64,000 bases of DNA. Origin: Nissolia schottii (lineage: Eukaryota > Streptophyta > Magnoliopsida > Fabales > Fabaceae). The notes under the pieces were generated by a model. The model saw only the letters and a list, made by a program, of their open reading frames with translations, made no database searches and was not told where the DNA came from. This document shows, in pieces, positions 62,483 through 64,000 of the stretch; within the stretch, counting starts at the first letter, position 1, and each line of letters opens with the position of its first letter. The position numbers were made by a program, and so were the translations under genes. The DNA lies in assembly GCA_003254905.1 (NCBI GenBank), contig QANU01102866.1:313538-377537 (forward strand). The letters run 5' to 3'.

Positions 62483-62746
62483 AGATGACAGATGTTTAAG
62501 AAGACTTTAGATTGAACATTTCTAATATTGAATACTCAATTGCTCTCTGAACTCAGAACTCTCTCTTCATTCTCGAAGCTCCACCGATCACAAAGGATAG
62601 CAATATATATGATTAGAGTAGCACATCAATGTGCAGAATAAGGATAACCCCCACTTTCGACACTTTGAAGAAAACTTGCAACAAGGAGAAGCAACAAAAG
62701 GAACTACAATGGTATACTAGAGAAAGAATTAGGAAAAATGTTTTAT

Positions 62747-62908
62747 CTAAATTGCTGCTAGCTTGTCGAGCAGCCACTGGCATGTTTTAAGACGAGGCAG
62801 TGTGGGAAGTCCATCAGAACCTCCATAATCATCCAAACATTTAACAGAAAGGAAAAAACACCTCTGCCACAACCAAGATAGACAACTGCACCTGACTTTG
62901 AATGCTGC
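62747..62908 (-). other. possible 3' exon of an unidentified gene
   Basis: After an acceptor-like TTTTGGCAG the minus strand stays open for 53 codons and a stop. It reads AAFKVRCSCLSWLWQRCFFL and ends DGLPTLPRLKTCQWLLDKLA. The latter part looks protein-like, but I do not recognise the family and see no upstream exon. It may be chance or a gene fragment. Confidence 0.2.
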
Positions 62909-63460
62909 CTGCCAAAAAGGACCAATTAGAAATCTTGATGAATCAGTTAAGACAATGATATTTTAGTTACAATATCATAATGGTTTGATGGTAACGAAAT
63001 TGAACGACCAACTGTAACAGCTACATCTGATAGATCTGCAGAGCTGGACTTGGGCATAATGTTGATCTTTTGCTTGTGCACCTTTGGCATGCTCAATCAA
63101 CGCGCATTAAATATACTTCTAATATTCATCCTCTACATAAGAGTGATTTTCTTATTCCTTTAATTTTATATTACTCCACTCCACCCCACTGCTTAAGCTG
63201 AGATCTCAACTTTGAAAGAAATCATAGATAGATCCCAATATGCTATCATTACATATTTGATATTTCATTGACGTCGCTTATGAAACGATTACAACTACAT
63301 TAAAACAAAAACAACTTTGGCTTAGTCATCATAACTATAAAAATAAATAAAAAGTTTCTTCACTCTGCACACCAAGCAATGCTAAATCCTCTGTTCCACA
63401 AAGCAGTACAATTAATTAATCTAGGAATTCAAATTACTATAATAATGAAAGGTTCTCTAG

Positions 63461-63947
63461 CTAGTTATTTGAGGAGCCTGCAATGTCAATGACGAAACGG
63501 TAGCGGACATCGTTCTTAGCAAGGCGATCCAGAGCCTCGTTGATTTTGTCTGGTTTGATCAACTCAATGTCGCACGTGATATTGTGCTTCCCACAAACCT
63601 CCAACATCTCCTGCGTTTCTTTGATTCCTCCTATGATCCCACCTTTCACTGATCTCTTGCCTGTCACAAGATGTTGTAATTAAAACATTTGGTAATCAAC
63701 AATGACCAACCAACCAACCATGATTGATTAATTAATTAATTGGCAAATAATACAAGGGTAATTATTTTTATAAGGTTGATGAATGAATGATACCAAATAT
63801 CAAAGGGAAAGCAGGCAATTGGAACGGCTTGTCGGGTGCACCCACAATAAACAAAGTGCCGTTTACTTTGAGCAATTCCAAGATGGGCAACAGTGCGTGC
63901 TCAGCTGATACCGTGTCCAGAATGAAATCTAGGCTTCTCTTCCCTGC
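63461..63947 (-). CDS. cinnamyl-alcohol-dehydrogenase-like protein, C-terminal exons (partial)
   Basis: Two exons on the minus strand: 63947-63794 and 63660-63461. The gene continues beyond the right edge. The junction TTTG|gtatc..gacag|GC joins in frame to give [15 protein letters not shown]. The visible part is the Rossmann-fold C-terminal third of a zinc-dependent MDR alcohol dehydrogenase: [58 protein letters not shown], and the family end [17 protein letters not shown]. This matches CAD-type enzymes, which reduce cinnamaldehydes to monolignols with NADPH. The zinc ligands and most of the cofactor site lie outside the window, so the substrate cannot be judged. The acceptor of the first listed exon (after GTGCAG) is the likely one but unconfirmed. 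Confidence 0.85.
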
Positions 63948-64000
63948 CTGCACTCACCATTTAACAAAACTGACCTTTATTATAATAATAATAATTTCTC

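Larger units (their letters stand above)
59880..62740. other. intergenic region with simple and local repeats
   Basis: AT-rich. Holds a TA microsatellite (about 60530-60571), a pair of dispersed direct repeats (60749-60833 and 61790-61884), a 72-base tandem duplication (about 61199-61344) and a TG/TA microsatellite (62450-62482). No gene is recognised. Confidence 0.6.

Overview
This is plant nuclear DNA. The genes have introns with GT..AG borders, the spacers are AT-rich, and plant-only families are present: an ATL-type RING-H2 protein, an alpha-expansin, a class III peroxidase and a DUF677 (UPF0496) protein. The protein sequences and the LTR families look like a eudicot, most probably a papilionoid legume. 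That is a judgement from memory and not a database result.

There are two parts. Positions 1-42,500 are a transposon-rich stretch with one small gene, an ATL23-like RING-H2 gene on the minus strand near the left edge. An 18.5 kb CACTA DNA transposon (2094-20547, target duplication CAA) carries relics of a TnpA-like gene and a TNP2 transposase gene. Three solo LTRs have landed inside it (5182-8902, about 8903-11853, and 16271-18152). To its right is a complete but degraded Tat-like LTR retrotransposon (21937-34126, minus strand, target duplication CTTAC). A further solo LTR (30849-32485, target duplication GTGTG) sits inside that element. Then come a 5'-truncated LINE (34163-35310) and a small TIR-flanked element (39333-41243) that contains a TRIM-like LTR element.

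Positions 42,500-64,000 are gene-rich: an RGG-tailed Alba protein gene (42911-46022), the 26S proteasome lid subunit RPN3 (47141-50454), an EXPA11-like alpha-expansin (52246-54074), a PER64-like peroxidase (55854-57552), a DUF677 membrane protein (58157-59768, minus) and the 3' end of a cinnamyl-alcohol-dehydrogenase-like gene (minus, runs off the right edge). From memory, Arabidopsis keeps DUF677-EXPA11-RPN3-Alba together on chromosome 1 and PER64-ATL23 together on chromosome 5. The window may therefore preserve the unfractionated ancestral order. The genes do not form a pathway, but expansin, peroxidase and CAD-like products all act on or near the cell wall.

The most unusual signal is in the solo LTR at 5182-8902. 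Positions 7530-7743 hold eight consecutive mini-hairpins. The nine-base loop is almost invariant (CCCAGACGT), while the stem arms differ from copy to copy and every arm pair is complementary. That is textbook covariation inside one molecule. A related LTR next to it (opposite strand) also has a patch of short hairpins, with different sequences. Two LTR families here also share an 11-base palindrome, CCGCT-C/G-AGCGG.
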